NCBI GenBank assembly: GCA_947454705.1
Contig: CANGKZ010000004.1
Location: forward strand, 124,001-188,000
Source: Verrucomicrobiota bacterium
GTDB lineage: Bacteria > Verrucomicrobiota > Verrucomicrobiia > Limisphaerales > UBA9464
Direction of reading: 5' to 3'
DNA: 64,000 bases
This document shows positions 37,900 to 47,523 of this stretch, piece by piece. Position numbers and translations under genes: made by a program. A model generated the notes under the pieces. The model was given only the letters and a program-made list of their open reading frames with translations. It ran no database searches and was not told the origin of the DNA. The number at the start of each line of letters is the position of its first letter. The stretch's first letter is position 1.

Positions 37900-40800
37900 A
37901 TGAAACAATTTGGTCTTCGTTGGGGTCGCATTGCCGCATTGGTGGTGCTGAGTGCCGTAGAATCGATTGTTCACGCTGCCCCGGTCATCATTGCTCCTTT
38001 GTGGACCGGCCGTGGTCTGGTGACCGGTGCCGGTTCCGTGGAAGCCGGGAACTCGGTGAGTTTGGAGGCGGTTCCCGAAGTGGACTGGGCGTTTGACCAT
38101 TGGGAGGGCGTCGATGCCTCCGTCCGTCAGACCAATCCGATTTCCATCACCGCCGGCGGCGCCTCGGTTCCCGCGGCGGTGTTTGTGTCTTCTCCACGGA
38201 ACGGTCGAATGAATGACGGAACGCTGGCCCAGTGGCAGTGGCCGTTTCTCAACTCCAATTACGGCGCGCTGGATTCCGCTCCGCCGGGCACGGGCTACAC
38301 CAGCATTGCGGCTGGAACTCTCGGGTTTTTTGCGTCGCGAACCGATGGAACCGTGGTTGGCTGGAAACACTCGGGAGGTGCGGTTCCCTCAGCAGTTCGC
38401 TATGCAGTTCCGAATGGGCTGGCGAACGTGGTGTCCGTCACTGCAGGCACGTTCTCGGCCATCGCCATTCGCTCGGATGCTGTTCCTGCGGCATGGAATG
38501 CGGGAGTCTTCTTCGACAACAGTCAGTTCGGATATTCACTTTTCCCAAGCGATTCCCGGCGAATCGTGGATGTAAGACCGGATGGAGCCGCGCTGGATGA
38601 AGACGGAACCATCACCAAGTGGGGCCCGAACTATCCAAGCGTGGCACCGGTGAGGACCTTCAATCGATCGACACGATCGGTGGTGTCCCTGTTGTCGAAC
38701 GATGGCACAGCCCTGCTGGCCGACGGTTCCGCGGTGGGCACCGCTTCCCTCGTCTCGAAGACCGCCACCATCTCGGCCTATCTGGAGGCTCACCCGGAGA
38801 CGGCCGCGTACTACATTCAGGACACGGTTTCGTGGTTTCCGCCGGGCACCCCTGGAATTTTTGAGATTCGAAATGATGGACAGCTGGTGATTTCCGGTCC
38901 GCGTGCCGCCCAGCTTAGTGCAATCATGACGAGCAACACCGACCACGTGGTCGACATGGTGTTTAATGATTTCGACGGAGTGGTGATTCGCGCGACCGCG
39001 TTCGGGTTGTATCAGGGGGCTCCAGCATCGTTGCGATTGCAGACCGGCGATCCGTTGACGTTGCGTCCGCGGTGGGTGGCTGCGACGAGTTTTCAGTGGT
39101 ATCGGGACGGAGTGGCCCTGCCCGGAATGACAGGGCGCACGCTGAAGTTGTCGTCAGTGCAGGCATCGGACGCAGGCGTGTACCGGCAGATTGCATCGGA
39201 CGGGACAAAGCGCTTTGTTGGCCCCGAGACCCGTGTGGGTGTTTATCCGAATCGGGCAGCCGCCATTTTCCTGGACGGGACCCGGGTGGTGGAAGATCAG
39301 GCGACGGTACATGGGACTGGATCAGTCACCTTGGAATCCGCACTGGGTGGACCGGTGTTTTATACCACCGATGGAACCGCGCCGAGTGCCTCTTCCACTC
39401 CCTATTCCGGACCGATCACCGTCAGCAGCGACACGACACTTCGGGTGCTTGCGTTCAGTCTGGATCTCGCCACGAGCGAGCAATCGCAGACCCTGCAGCT
39501 CAAGGTGGTTCCCACCTATAATGTTTCTTGGAGCGTTGCCGGGCAGGGTCATGTCGAAGGCGTAGGAGTGAGTGCCCGGGTGGATGGGGGAGCGACGCTC
39601 AAACTGACTGCGGTTCCTGATTTTGGATGGAAGTTTGACCACTGGGAGGGGGGAGCGAGTGGTACCTCTGCGAACCTTTCGCTGACGGTCAATTCGGATG
39701 CGGCGGTAAAGGCGGTGTTTGTGTCGGCAATGGTCCAGGTGATTCTGGTGAACTCGGACGGTGGCTCGGTTGAGTTTTCGGACGGAATCGGAGGTTTCTT
39801 TTATCCCGGCGGGCGGTACCGAAACGTCCTCGAGGGAACATCCATCACGCTGACTGCGACGGGAGATCCGGGCTGGAGTTTTGTTCGATGGACTGGTTCC
39901 TCCGTGGGTACCGATGCGACGTTGACGTTTGTGGCGAATGCGACGGTGACGCTGCGGCCGGAGTTTGGCACCCCAGTCACGGCAACAGCGACGGGAGGCG
40001 GTCGGATTGCCCTGGATCCCCAGTTGCCGTTGTACCCCTATGGAACGCGCGTTCATGTGGTGCCGGTACCTGATGCGGGAAAATCCCTCGTGGCCTGGAG
40101 TGGCGATGCTGCGGGAACGCCGCCTACTGATTGGTATCTTACGGTTACCAATCCGACTCCGACCCTGACCGCGCTCTTTGCCGGAGCACCGCAACGTCTG
40201 GCGCAGAGCATCACCGCCCAGCCGGTTCCTCCCCAAAAATCCGGCGCAGCGCCGGTCACCTTGAGCGCGACCGCGAGCAGCGGGCTGCCGGTGACTTTCA
40301 GCGTGGTGAACGGGCCGGGGCAGGTGACGGGAACCTCCCTGCGGTTTACCGGAATTGGTACGATCTTGGTGCGGATCGATCAGGCGGGTGACAGCCAGTA
40401 CGAACCAGCGAGTACGACACTGTCGATCGTGGTTGCCCCAGCGTGGACTGGGCGCGGATTGGTTACTTCCGTTGAATCCGGCGCGACGTTGACGCTGGAG
40501 GCGGTGCCGGAAGTCGATTGGGCGTTCGATCATTGGGACGGCGTGGATGCGGGAGTGAGCCACAGCAATCCCTTGAGCCTGGCAGCAGGAGGGGGCGCAA
40601 CACCCGCCGCGGTGTTTGTTTCGGCACCGCGAAATGGTCGAATGAATGACGGGAGTTTGTACCAGTGGCGTTGGACTTTCCTGACTTCGGAGTACGGGAT
40701 CCTCGAGGCGGCACCGACGGGTGAGGGATTCACCGGAGTTGCCGCCGGAGGCCATGGATTCTTCGCGGTACGAACCAACGGAACCGTGGTCTCTTGGAAG

Positions 40801-43800
40801 CACCTCGGAGGAGTTCTTTCGAATGCCATCACCTATTCGGTTCCGGCTGGAGTGTCGAATGTCCTCTCCGTATCAGCTGGCACCTTTTCGGCCATGGCCC
40901 TGCGCTCCGACAACATTCCTGCCGTTTGGAAGGCCGGGGTCTTTTTTGACAACAGCCAGGCAGGATATTGGCAGCTGCCGAGCGGCTCGCGGAGGATCGT
41001 GGATGTAAAACCGGATGGGGCAGTTCTCGATGACGCGGGCACAATTACCCAGTGGGGAACTTCCTATCCCTACGTGGTTCCGACGAGGATTCCGAATCGA
41101 TCGACGCGTTCGATTGTGTCCCTGCTCTCGAATGACGGAACGGCGTTGTTGGCCGATGGATCGGTTGTGGGGACGGCGTCGGTGGCATCCAGGTACGCCA
41201 CGGTCTCCAGCTATTTGGAGTCACACCCCGAGGTGGCAGCGTATTACATACAAGATTCCGCATGGTTCACCCCCCAGACGGCGGGAATCTTTGAAATCCG
41301 GAACGACGGACAACTCGTGGTTTCGGGCCCACGCGGGCCCCAGCTCTCGGCCATCATGACGGATCACACGGATCACGTGGTGGACATGGCTTTCGGCAAC
41401 TTTAATGGGGTCGTGTTGCGAGCGACCGCGTTTGGTTTGTATCAGGGGGCTCCGGCCTCGCTGCGACTTCAGGCATCGGACCCGCTGACGCTGCGACCCC
41501 GGTGGGTGTCGGCCACCAGCTTCCAGTGGTATCGCGATGGAGTGGCGCTACCCGGGATGACGGGGCGCACCTTGAAGCTGCCTTCGGCTCAGCCAAGCGA
41601 TGCGGGGGTTTACCAGCAGATTGCTTCCGATGGAACGCGCCGTTTTGTGGGACCGGAGACGCGGGTGAGTGTCTATCCGAATCGCGCGGTCGCGGTTTTT
41701 CTGGATGGCACGCGGGTTGTGGAAGATCAGGCCACCGTTCACGGGACGGGTTCCCTCACTCTGGAGAACTCGCTGGGGGGAGCGATCTTTTACACCGCCG
41801 ACGGATCCGTTCCGAGCGGGTCTTCCACGATTTATTCCGGAGCAATCCCGGTTCCCAAGAACACCACGATTCGTGCGATCGGTTTTAGTCCGGACTTCTC
41901 CTCCAGCAGTTCATCGCAGGCACTGGAGCTCCGAGTGATTCCCGCTTTTGCCGTCTCGTGGGGGGCAATTGGCAATGGTCATGTGGAAGGTGTGGGCGTG
42001 AGTGAGCGTGTGGACGGCGGAACGGTTTTGACGCTGACTGCGGTCCCTGATTCCGGCTGGAGGTTTGACCATTGGGAGGGCGGACTGAGCGGAACCTCTG
42101 CAACGTCCACGCTGGCGGTTGCTGCGGATACCCGGGTGACTCCTGTGTTTGTCATCATTCCTCCCTTGGCGGAATTTGAGGTTCAGGTCTCAACGCAGGG
42201 CGGGGGCGTTGCCCGGCTTTCTCCGGGGCGATTCGGTGGTGATGTGGGCACTGGAGCTTCGGTGACGTACACCGAAGGCAGTTCCTACACCATGACCGCA
42301 ACACCCAATGCGGGTTGGAGTTTTCTGCGTTGGACGGGTTCGTACACCGGTACCGATTCAGTGGCGACGCTGGTTGCTCGGGGATCGGCTGCATCGAGCG
42401 CGGTCTTTGGCACTGCGGTGACGGTCAGTTCGACCGGAGGCGGACGCGTCGTGTTGGATCCGGACCTTCCGGTCTATCCTTACGGAAGCCGCGTTCACGT
42501 GGTTCCGATTGCCGATGCCGGAAAACTGCTGGCGGCCTGGGGTGGCGCTGGGACCGGGAATCCGCCGACGGATTGGTATCTGACGGTGACGAGTCCAGCA
42601 CCGAACCTCACGGCGTTCTTCACCGCCGCGCCGCAACGCCTGCCTCAAACCGTCAACGTTCAGCCCGTGGCACCTCAGAAATTCGGAGCGGGCCCGGTAA
42701 CCCTCAACGCGTCGGCCAGCAGCGGTCTGCCGCTGACCTACAGCCTTGTGAGCGGTCCGGGGCTGGTGACCGGCTCCTCGGTCCGAATGGTCGGAGTGGG
42801 CACAATCCTGGTGCGCATCGACCAGGCGGGGGACGCTCAGTACGAGCCGGCCAGCACGACGGTGTCGATCCTGGTCTCGCCCTCGTGGACCGGACATGGA
42901 TTGGTTATCGCGAGGGAGGCCGGCGGGACGGTGACCTTGTCAGCGGTGCCCGAAGTCGATTGGGCCTTCGATCACTGGGACGGGGTGGATGCTTCGGTGA
43001 GTCGCGTCAATCCGTTGTCCGTTTCAGCGACCGGAGGATCCGCGCCTTCGGCCGTGTTTGTGTCCGCGCCTCAGAACGGGCGGATGAAGGATGGGAGCCT
43101 GGTTCAGTGGGGAAACGTGATCCGTGAGTTCGGTGACATGAAGCCCGCTCCTTCCGAGTCAGGCGTCGCAGAAATCTCGGCCGGACCGTGGAGCTTTGCA
43201 GCCCGTCGAATCGATGGAACGGCGGTGGCCTGGACCCACGTCGGTGGCGGCGGTGTGTTCGGAACTCAAGTCGCAACCGTTCCGAATGGGGTGGCCGATT
43301 TGGTGGCGGTTTCCGTGGGAACCAATTCCGCGATGGGTCTTCGAGCCGATGGCACGATTGCCGCGTGGCAGCAGGGACTCTTCAAATTCAACTATCCTAG
43401 CGGCTACTGGACCGTTCCGCAGGGGTTGAAACCGATTGTTGAAATCAAGCCCGACGGCGCCGTGCTGGATCAGGAGGGAACCATCACCCGGTGGGGTCCG
43501 GTTTATCCGTTCTCCCCGCTGGTGGTCATTCCCAACCGATCCACCCGGTCGGTGGTCTCGCTGCTTTCCTACGATGGAACCGCGCTGCTCGCGGACGGGT
43601 CGGTGGTGGGAGACTCCTCCGTCGCGTTGACGTACCTTGCTTCGGTTGCCGCGCTCGACGCTCATCCGGACGCGGTGAAGGTGCTGAGGACGTCCATCGC
43701 AGGCGAGGGAATGGTCACTTTTCTGGTGCGCGAGAATGGGACGCTCGACGTCTCCGGTGATCGTTCGGAGTGGGTGATCAATCCAATGCCCAGCGGCCTT

Positions 43801-46032
43801 GACCATGTGGTGGATGTGGCCGTCAACGACACTCATACGCTGGTGCTTCGGGCTTCCGCGTTCGCGTTGTTCAAGGCGGCTCCATCCACGCTTCGATTGC
43901 AGGTGGGCGATCCGTTGACGCTGCGCCCGCAGTGGGTTTCCGCCACGAGCTTCCAATGGTACCGGGACGGCGTGGCCCTTCCCGGGATGACGGGCCGGAC
44001 GTTGAAGCTGGCTTCGATTCAACCCTCGGACGCGGGCAGTTACCAGCAGGTCGCATCGGACGGCGCGAAGCAGTTTGTTGGGCCTGCAACCCGCGTGAGT
44101 GTGTATCCCGGACGGGTGGCTGCGATCTACCTCGATGGAACCCGCGTGGTGGAGGATCAGGCCAACGTTCACGGGAGCGCGACGCTGACCTTGGAATCCA
44201 CGCTCGGTGGGCCGGTGTTTTATACCACGGACGGATCTGCACCGAGCGCGGCTTCCACGCCTTACCTGACGCCGGTTTCGATCTCCAAGAACACGACGCT
44301 TCGAGCGGTGGGCTTCAGCGCGGATTTCACCTCCAGCGGACCATCCCAAACCCTTCAATTGATTGTGGGACCGGCCTATTTCGTGAACACGAGTGTCGAA
44401 GGCAGTGGAAGTGTTCAGGGAGTCGTGAGCGGTTCGCGAATCGACAGTGGGACGGTGTTGACCCTGACGGCCGCGCCCAATGCAGGTTGGAAGTTTGACC
44501 ACTGGGAAGGCGGGTTGAGTGGAACTTCGGCGACATCCTCGCTGACGGTCGAGGCGGACGTTTCGGTGAAGGCGGTGTTTGCGGTAATTCCGGCCCCCGC
44601 CCGATTCGTGGTGGAGTTGTCCACGGACGGTGGGGGCGTTGCCCGTCTTTCTCCTGGTGTCGGCGGTGGAGATCTCGGAAGCGGGGCTTCAGTGACGTAC
44701 CTCGAGGGCTCGGCGTACACCATGACGGCGACTCCGAATTCGGGTTGGAGTTTTGTCCGGTGGATCGGTTCCTACGCCGGCAGCGATTCACCGGTAAGCC
44801 GCGTGGCCACCGGCCCTGCGACTTCCACCGCAGTGTTTGCAACTCCGGTGACGGTGACCACCTCGGGAGGAGGGCGCGTGGCCTTGGATCCCGACCTGCC
44901 GGCCTATCCCTATGGAACCCGGGTGCACGTGGTGCCGGTGCCAGATGCCGGAAAGTCTCTCGCCGCGTGGAGTGGCGCCGGACTTGGGGTGGCCCCAACC
45001 GATTGGTATCTGACGGTCACCAATCCCACGCCCAACATCGCGGCTCTGTTTGCATCGACCCAGCCAAGGCTCGCGCAAACCATCGTTGCCCAGCCGGTGC
45101 CTCCGCAGCAGTTTGGGGCGCCGCCGGTGACCTTGAGCGCAGTGGCCAGCAGTGGTCTGCCAGTGACTTTCACGGTCCTGAGCGGCCCGGGCGAGATGAC
45201 CGGCAACGCACTGCGATTGTTGGGAGTGGGTACGGTGGTGGTTCGCGTCGATCAGGCGGGTGACAGCAGGTATGAGCCGGCCAATGTGACCCTATCGATT
45301 TTGGTGAACGCGGCCCCGCAGACGATCACCTTCAATCCTCCGGAATCACTCACCTATTTCCCGTCGCAGGCCTTGTTCCTGACCGCGACTTCGAGCAGTG
45401 GCTTGCCGGTGTCCTTTTCGGTCAACTCGGGTCCGGCCATTCTCATCGGCAACATCCTGTCCATTCAAGGGGCCGGAAAGATCGTGATTACCGCATCGGT
45501 CCAGGCCTCCGACGGCAGTCCTGCCGTGTCGGTAACCCGGACGGTCGTGGTGAATTCCGTTGGGAAACCGCAGACGATTCGTTTCGACGCCCTGGCGGAC
45601 CAGGTGCTGGGTGCAAATCCGCTCGCTCTGTCCGCCACCGCGAGCAGCGGGCTTGCGGTTAACTACACCGTTCTGGATGGCCCGGCCGTGATCGAAGGAT
45701 CGACCGTTCGATTTACCGGTGTGGGATTGGTGCGTCTGGCTGCTGACCAGGCGGGCGATTCGAACTACGCCGCGGCTCCGCGCGTGGTGCAAAGTGTGCA
45801 GGTGGTGCCGGGTCTTCTGTTCACTCTGAAACCCGCGGGCGCGCCAGACGGAAACCGTCTCACCATCACACTCGACGAAGGAGTCACCGCGGACGTGGAG
45901 GAAAGCACCGATCTTGGAACGTGGATCCCGTTGGGAAGCGTTCAAGGCCATGGTTCCGGACAGCCGGTGAGCTTCCCGCTCGGAGGCGGAAGCTCGACCT
46001 CCCGATTCTGGCGCCTGCGGGTGCGTCCCTGA
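37900..46032 (+). CDS. Giant secreted modular repeat protein (InlB-B-like, RCC1-like, Ig-like and CHB_HEX_C-like segments in three ~815-aa units)
   Basis: Signal peptide MKQFGLRWGRIAALVVLSAVESIVHA; repeated AVPEVDWAFDHWxGVDA, SFQWYRDGVALPGMTGRTLKL, VFYTTDGxAPSxxSTPY. Confidence 0.88.
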   Translation: MKQFGLRWGRIAALVVLSAVESIVHAAPVIIAPLWTGRGLVTGAGSVEAGNSVSLEAVPEVDWAFDHWEGVDASVRQTNPISITAGGASVPAAVFVSSPRNGRMNDGTLAQWQWPFLNSNYGALDSAPPGTGYTSIAAGTLGFFASRTDGTVVGWKHSGGAVPSAVRYAVPNGLANVVSVTAGTFSAIAIRSDAVPAAWNAGVFFDNSQFGYSLFPSDSRRIVDVRPDGAALDEDGTITKWGPNYPSVAPVRTFNRSTRSVVSLLSNDGTALLADGSAVGTASLVSKTATISAYLEAHPETAAYYIQDTVSWFPPGTPGIFEIRNDGQLVISGPRAAQLSAIMTSNTDHVVDMVFNDFDGVVIRATAFGLYQGAPASLRLQTGDPLTLRPRWVAATSFQWYRDGVALPGMTGRTLKLSSVQASDAGVYRQIASDGTKRFVGPETRVGVYPNRAAAIFLDGTRVVEDQATVHGTGSVTLESALGGPVFYTTDGTAPSASSTPYSGPITVSSDTTLRVLAFSLDLATSEQSQTLQLKVVPTYNVSWSVAGQGHVEGVGVSARVDGGATLKLTAVPDFGWKFDHWEGGASGTSANLSLTVNSDAAVKAVFVSAMVQVILVNSDGGSVEFSDGIGGFFYPGGRYRNVLEGTSITLTATGDPGWSFVRWTGSSVGTDATLTFVANATVTLRPEFGTPVTATATGGGRIALDPQLPLYPYGTRVHVVPVPDAGKSLVAWSGDAAGTPPTDWYLTVTNPTPTLTALFAGAPQRLAQSITAQPVPPQKSGAAPVTLSATASSGLPVTFSVVNGPGQVTGTSLRFTGIGTILVRIDQAGDSQYEPASTTLSIVVAPAWTGRGLVTSVESGATLTLEAVPEVDWAFDHWDGVDAGVSHSNPLSLAAGGGATPAAVFVSAPRNGRMNDGSLYQWRWTFLTSEYGILEAAPTGEGFTGVAAGGHGFFAVRTNGTVVSWKHLGGVLSNAITYSVPAGVSNVLSVSAGTFSAMALRSDNIPAVWKAGVFFDNSQAGYWQLPSGSRRIVDVKPDGAVLDDAGTITQWGTSYPYVVPTRIPNRSTRSIVSLLSNDGTALLADGSVVGTASVASRYATVSSYLESHPEVAAYYIQDSAWFTPQTAGIFEIRNDGQLVVSGPRGPQLSAIMTDHTDHVVDMAFGNFNGVVLRATAFGLYQGAPASLRLQASDPLTLRPRWVSATSFQWYRDGVALPGMTGRTLKLPSAQPSDAGVYQQIASDGTRRFVGPETRVSVYPNRAVAVFLDGTRVVEDQATVHGTGSLTLENSLGGAIFYTADGSVPSGSSTIYSGAIPVPKNTTIRAIGFSPDFSSSSSSQALELRVIPAFAVSWGAIGNGHVEGVGVSERVDGGTVLTLTAVPDSGWRFDHWEGGLSGTSATSTLAVAADTRVTPVFVIIPPLAEFEVQVSTQGGGVARLSPGRFGGDVGTGASVTYTEGSSYTMTATPNAGWSFLRWTGSYTGTDSVATLVARGSAASSAVFGTAVTVSSTGGGRVVLDPDLPVYPYGSRVHVVPIADAGKLLAAWGGAGTGNPPTDWYLTVTSPAPNLTAFFTAAPQRLPQTVNVQPVAPQKFGAGPVTLNASASSGLPLTYSLVSGPGLVTGSSVRMVGVGTILVRIDQAGDAQYEPASTTVSILVSPSWTGHGLVIAREAGGTVTLSAVPEVDWAFDHWDGVDASVSRVNPLSVSATGGSAPSAVFVSAPQNGRMKDGSLVQWGNVIREFGDMKPAPSESGVAEISAGPWSFAARRIDGTAVAWTHVGGGGVFGTQVATVPNGVADLVAVSVGTNSAMGLRADGTIAAWQQGLFKFNYPSGYWTVPQGLKPIVEIKPDGAVLDQEGTITRWGPVYPFSPLVVIPNRSTRSVVSLLSYDGTALLADGSVVGDSSVALTYLASVAALDAHPDAVKVLRTSIAGEGMVTFLVRENGTLDVSGDRSEWVINPMPSGLDHVVDVAVNDTHTLVLRASAFALFKAAPSTLRLQVGDPLTLRPQWVSATSFQWYRDGVALPGMTGRTLKLASIQPSDAGSYQQVASDGAKQFVGPATRVSVYPGRVAAIYLDGTRVVEDQANVHGSATLTLESTLGGPVFYTTDGSAPSAASTPYLTPVSISKNTTLRAVGFSADFTSSGPSQTLQLIVGPAYFVNTSVEGSGSVQGVVSGSRIDSGTVLTLTAAPNAGWKFDHWEGGLSGTSATSSLTVEADVSVKAVFAVIPAPARFVVELSTDGGGVARLSPGVGGGDLGSGASVTYLEGSAYTMTATPNSGWSFVRWIGSYAGSDSPVSRVATGPATSTAVFATPVTVTTSGGGRVALDPDLPAYPYGTRVHVVPVPDAGKSLAAWSGAGLGVAPTDWYLTVTNPTPNIAALFASTQPRLAQTIVAQPVPPQQFGAPPVTLSAVASSGLPVTFTVLSGPGEMTGNALRLLGVGTVVVRVDQAGDSRYEPANVTLSILVNAAPQTITFNPPESLTYFPSQALFLTATSSSGLPVSFSVNSGPAILIGNILSIQGAGKIVITASVQASDGSPAVSVTRTVVVNSVGKPQTIRFDALADQVLGANPLALSATASSGLAVNYTVLDGPAVIEGSTVRFTGVGLVRLAADQAGDSNYAAAPRVVQSVQVVPGLLFTLKPAGAPDGNRLTITLDEGVTADVEESTDLGTWIPLGSVQGHGSGQPVSFPLGGGSSTSRFWRLRVRP
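37993..45310 (+). repeat. Three long tandem coding repeats (starts ~37993, ~40438, ~42879; ~2.44 kb each)
   Basis: Unit boundaries marked by WTGRGLV / WTGRGLV / WTGHGLV. Confidence 0.85.
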
Positions 46033-46043
46033 TCCATCCGGCC

Positions 46044-46100
46044 CGCCGCCCTGCTGAGTGTCCGGGTTCCGTCCCGGCCGAGGCAGGGCGGCGAGCCTTT
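46044..46100 (+). terminator. Hairpin terminator after giant protein gene
   Basis: CGCCGCCCTGC (46044-46054) pairs GCAGGGCGGCG (46083-46093), followed by AGCCTTTTG. Confidence 0.6.
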
Positions 46101-46172
46101 TGTTGGATCGCCTCTGCGGACCGGTCTGCGCCTTCGCGTTGACTTCAACGCTCCGGTTCGGACACTCCCCGC

Positions 46173-46499
46173 ATGCCTGCTCCCAAAGAGTTCACTCACG
46201 TCACCGCTGTCACCAAAGCCAACGTCTATTTCGAGGGCAAAGTGGTTTCCCACTCGATCCTCTTTCCCGACGGCTCCAAGAAGACCCTCGGCCTGATTTA
46301 TCCCGGCGAATATCACTTCGGCACCGAGAAGGCTGAGCGCATGGAGATCGTCGCCGGCAACTGCAGCGTGAAGCTGGACGGAAACACCGATCGCACCAAC
46401 TTCACCGCCGGTCAGCACTTCGACGTTCCCGCCAAGTCCGGGTTCGACATCGCCGTCGCCGGCGGGATTTGCGAGTACGTTTGCTCCTTCATCGGCTGA
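46173..46499 (+). CDS. ppnP: Pyrimidine/purine nucleoside phosphorylase (DUF1255, PpnP)
   Basis: KANVYFEGKVVSHSILFPDGSKKTLGLIYPGEYHFGT...AGQHFDVPAKSGFDIAV. Confidence 0.9.
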   Translation: MPAPKEFTHVTAVTKANVYFEGKVVSHSILFPDGSKKTLGLIYPGEYHFGTEKAERMEIVAGNCSVKLDGNTDRTNFTAGQHFDVPAKSGFDIAVAGGICEYVCSFIG

Positions 46500-46533
46500 G
46501 TTCCGAATTGAGGTTTCCTTCTTCCTTCACGTC

Positions 46534-47487
46534 ATGAATCGCCGCGCCTTCCTCGCCGCCGGAGCCACGCTGCCCTGGGTTGTCCAGGCGGCGGGTTCCG
46601 GATCGTACACCTTCGGCCTGATCGCCAAGTCGCAGGGCAATGCCGTCTTCCAGGTGGCCCGCGCCGGTGCGGAACAGGCGGCGCGCGAGCTCGGGGCGAA
46701 GCACGGACTGAAGATCAAGATCGACTGGCGCACTCCGAATGAGGAGGACGCCCAGAAGCAGGCCGAGGCGCTCGAGCAGCTGGTGCTCGCGGGTGCGGAC
46801 GGCATTGCCATCAGCTGCAGCGATGCGAACAAGGTGACCGATGCCATCAATCGCGCCGTGTCCAGCGGCGTGCCGGTTTGCACCTTCGACAGCGACGCGC
46901 CGGCCTCCAAGCGCTTCGTCACCTATGGCGTGGATGACTTGGAATGCGGGCGTCAGGTGATGACCGAACTGGCCAAGGTTCTCGGTGGAAAGGGCGTGGT
47001 GGCCATCCTCGCCGGAAACCAGAACGCACCGAACCTTCAACGTCGTGCGCAGGGCGTTCGCGAAGAGGCGAAGAAGTTCCCGGGCATCAGCATTCGCGAC
47101 ACCTACTACCATCGGGAGACGCCGCAGGATGCCGCGGCCCGCGTGGAGCAGGTGATGCAGGCGAATCCGGAGATCACCGGTTGGGCGATGATCGGCGGCT
47201 GGCCGCTGTTCACCGAGCACGCATTGAAATGGGCTCCCGGAACGGTGAAGTGTGTGAGTGTGGACGCGCTGCCCGCGCAGCTAGCCTACCTGCGTTCGGG
47301 CCACGTGCAGAAGCTCCTTGCCCAGCAATGCCACGCCTGGGGCTATCGCTCGGTCGCCCTGCTGCTGGACAAGGTTCACTTCAAGAAGAACCCGCCGGCG
47401 GTGAAGGAAATCAGCGCCCTCGTCCCGGTCGATTCTTCGAACGTGGACGCCTACGCGAAGAACTGGGAAACGTGGCTCCCGCGTTGA
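46534..47487 (+). CDS. Sugar-binding periplasmic protein (ribose-type PBP1), orphan
   Basis: NRRAFLAAGATLP signal; ALEQLVLAGADGIAIS, VPVCTFDSDAP, AQRxQGVREE. Confidence 0.82.
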   Translation: MNRRAFLAAGATLPWVVQAAGSGSYTFGLIAKSQGNAVFQVARAGAEQAARELGAKHGLKIKIDWRTPNEEDAQKQAEALEQLVLAGADGIAISCSDANKVTDAINRAVSSGVPVCTFDSDAPASKRFVTYGVDDLECGRQVMTELAKVLGGKGVVAILAGNQNAPNLQRRAQGVREEAKKFPGISIRDTYYHRETPQDAAARVEQVMQANPEITGWAMIGGWPLFTEHALKWAPGTVKCVSVDALPAQLAYLRSGHVQKLLAQQCHAWGYRSVALLLDKVHFKKNPPAVKEISALVPVDSSNVDAYAKNWETWLPR

Positions 47488-47523
47488 GCTGAGTCAGAGT
47501 CGATTTGGCACAGCGTCGTCGGC

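Noticed and set aside
43159-44502. 447-aa minus-strand ORF inside the giant repeat gene
   Set aside because: Shadow ORF; similar ones occur in other units (e.g. 39322-40803) because the coding strand is repetitive.
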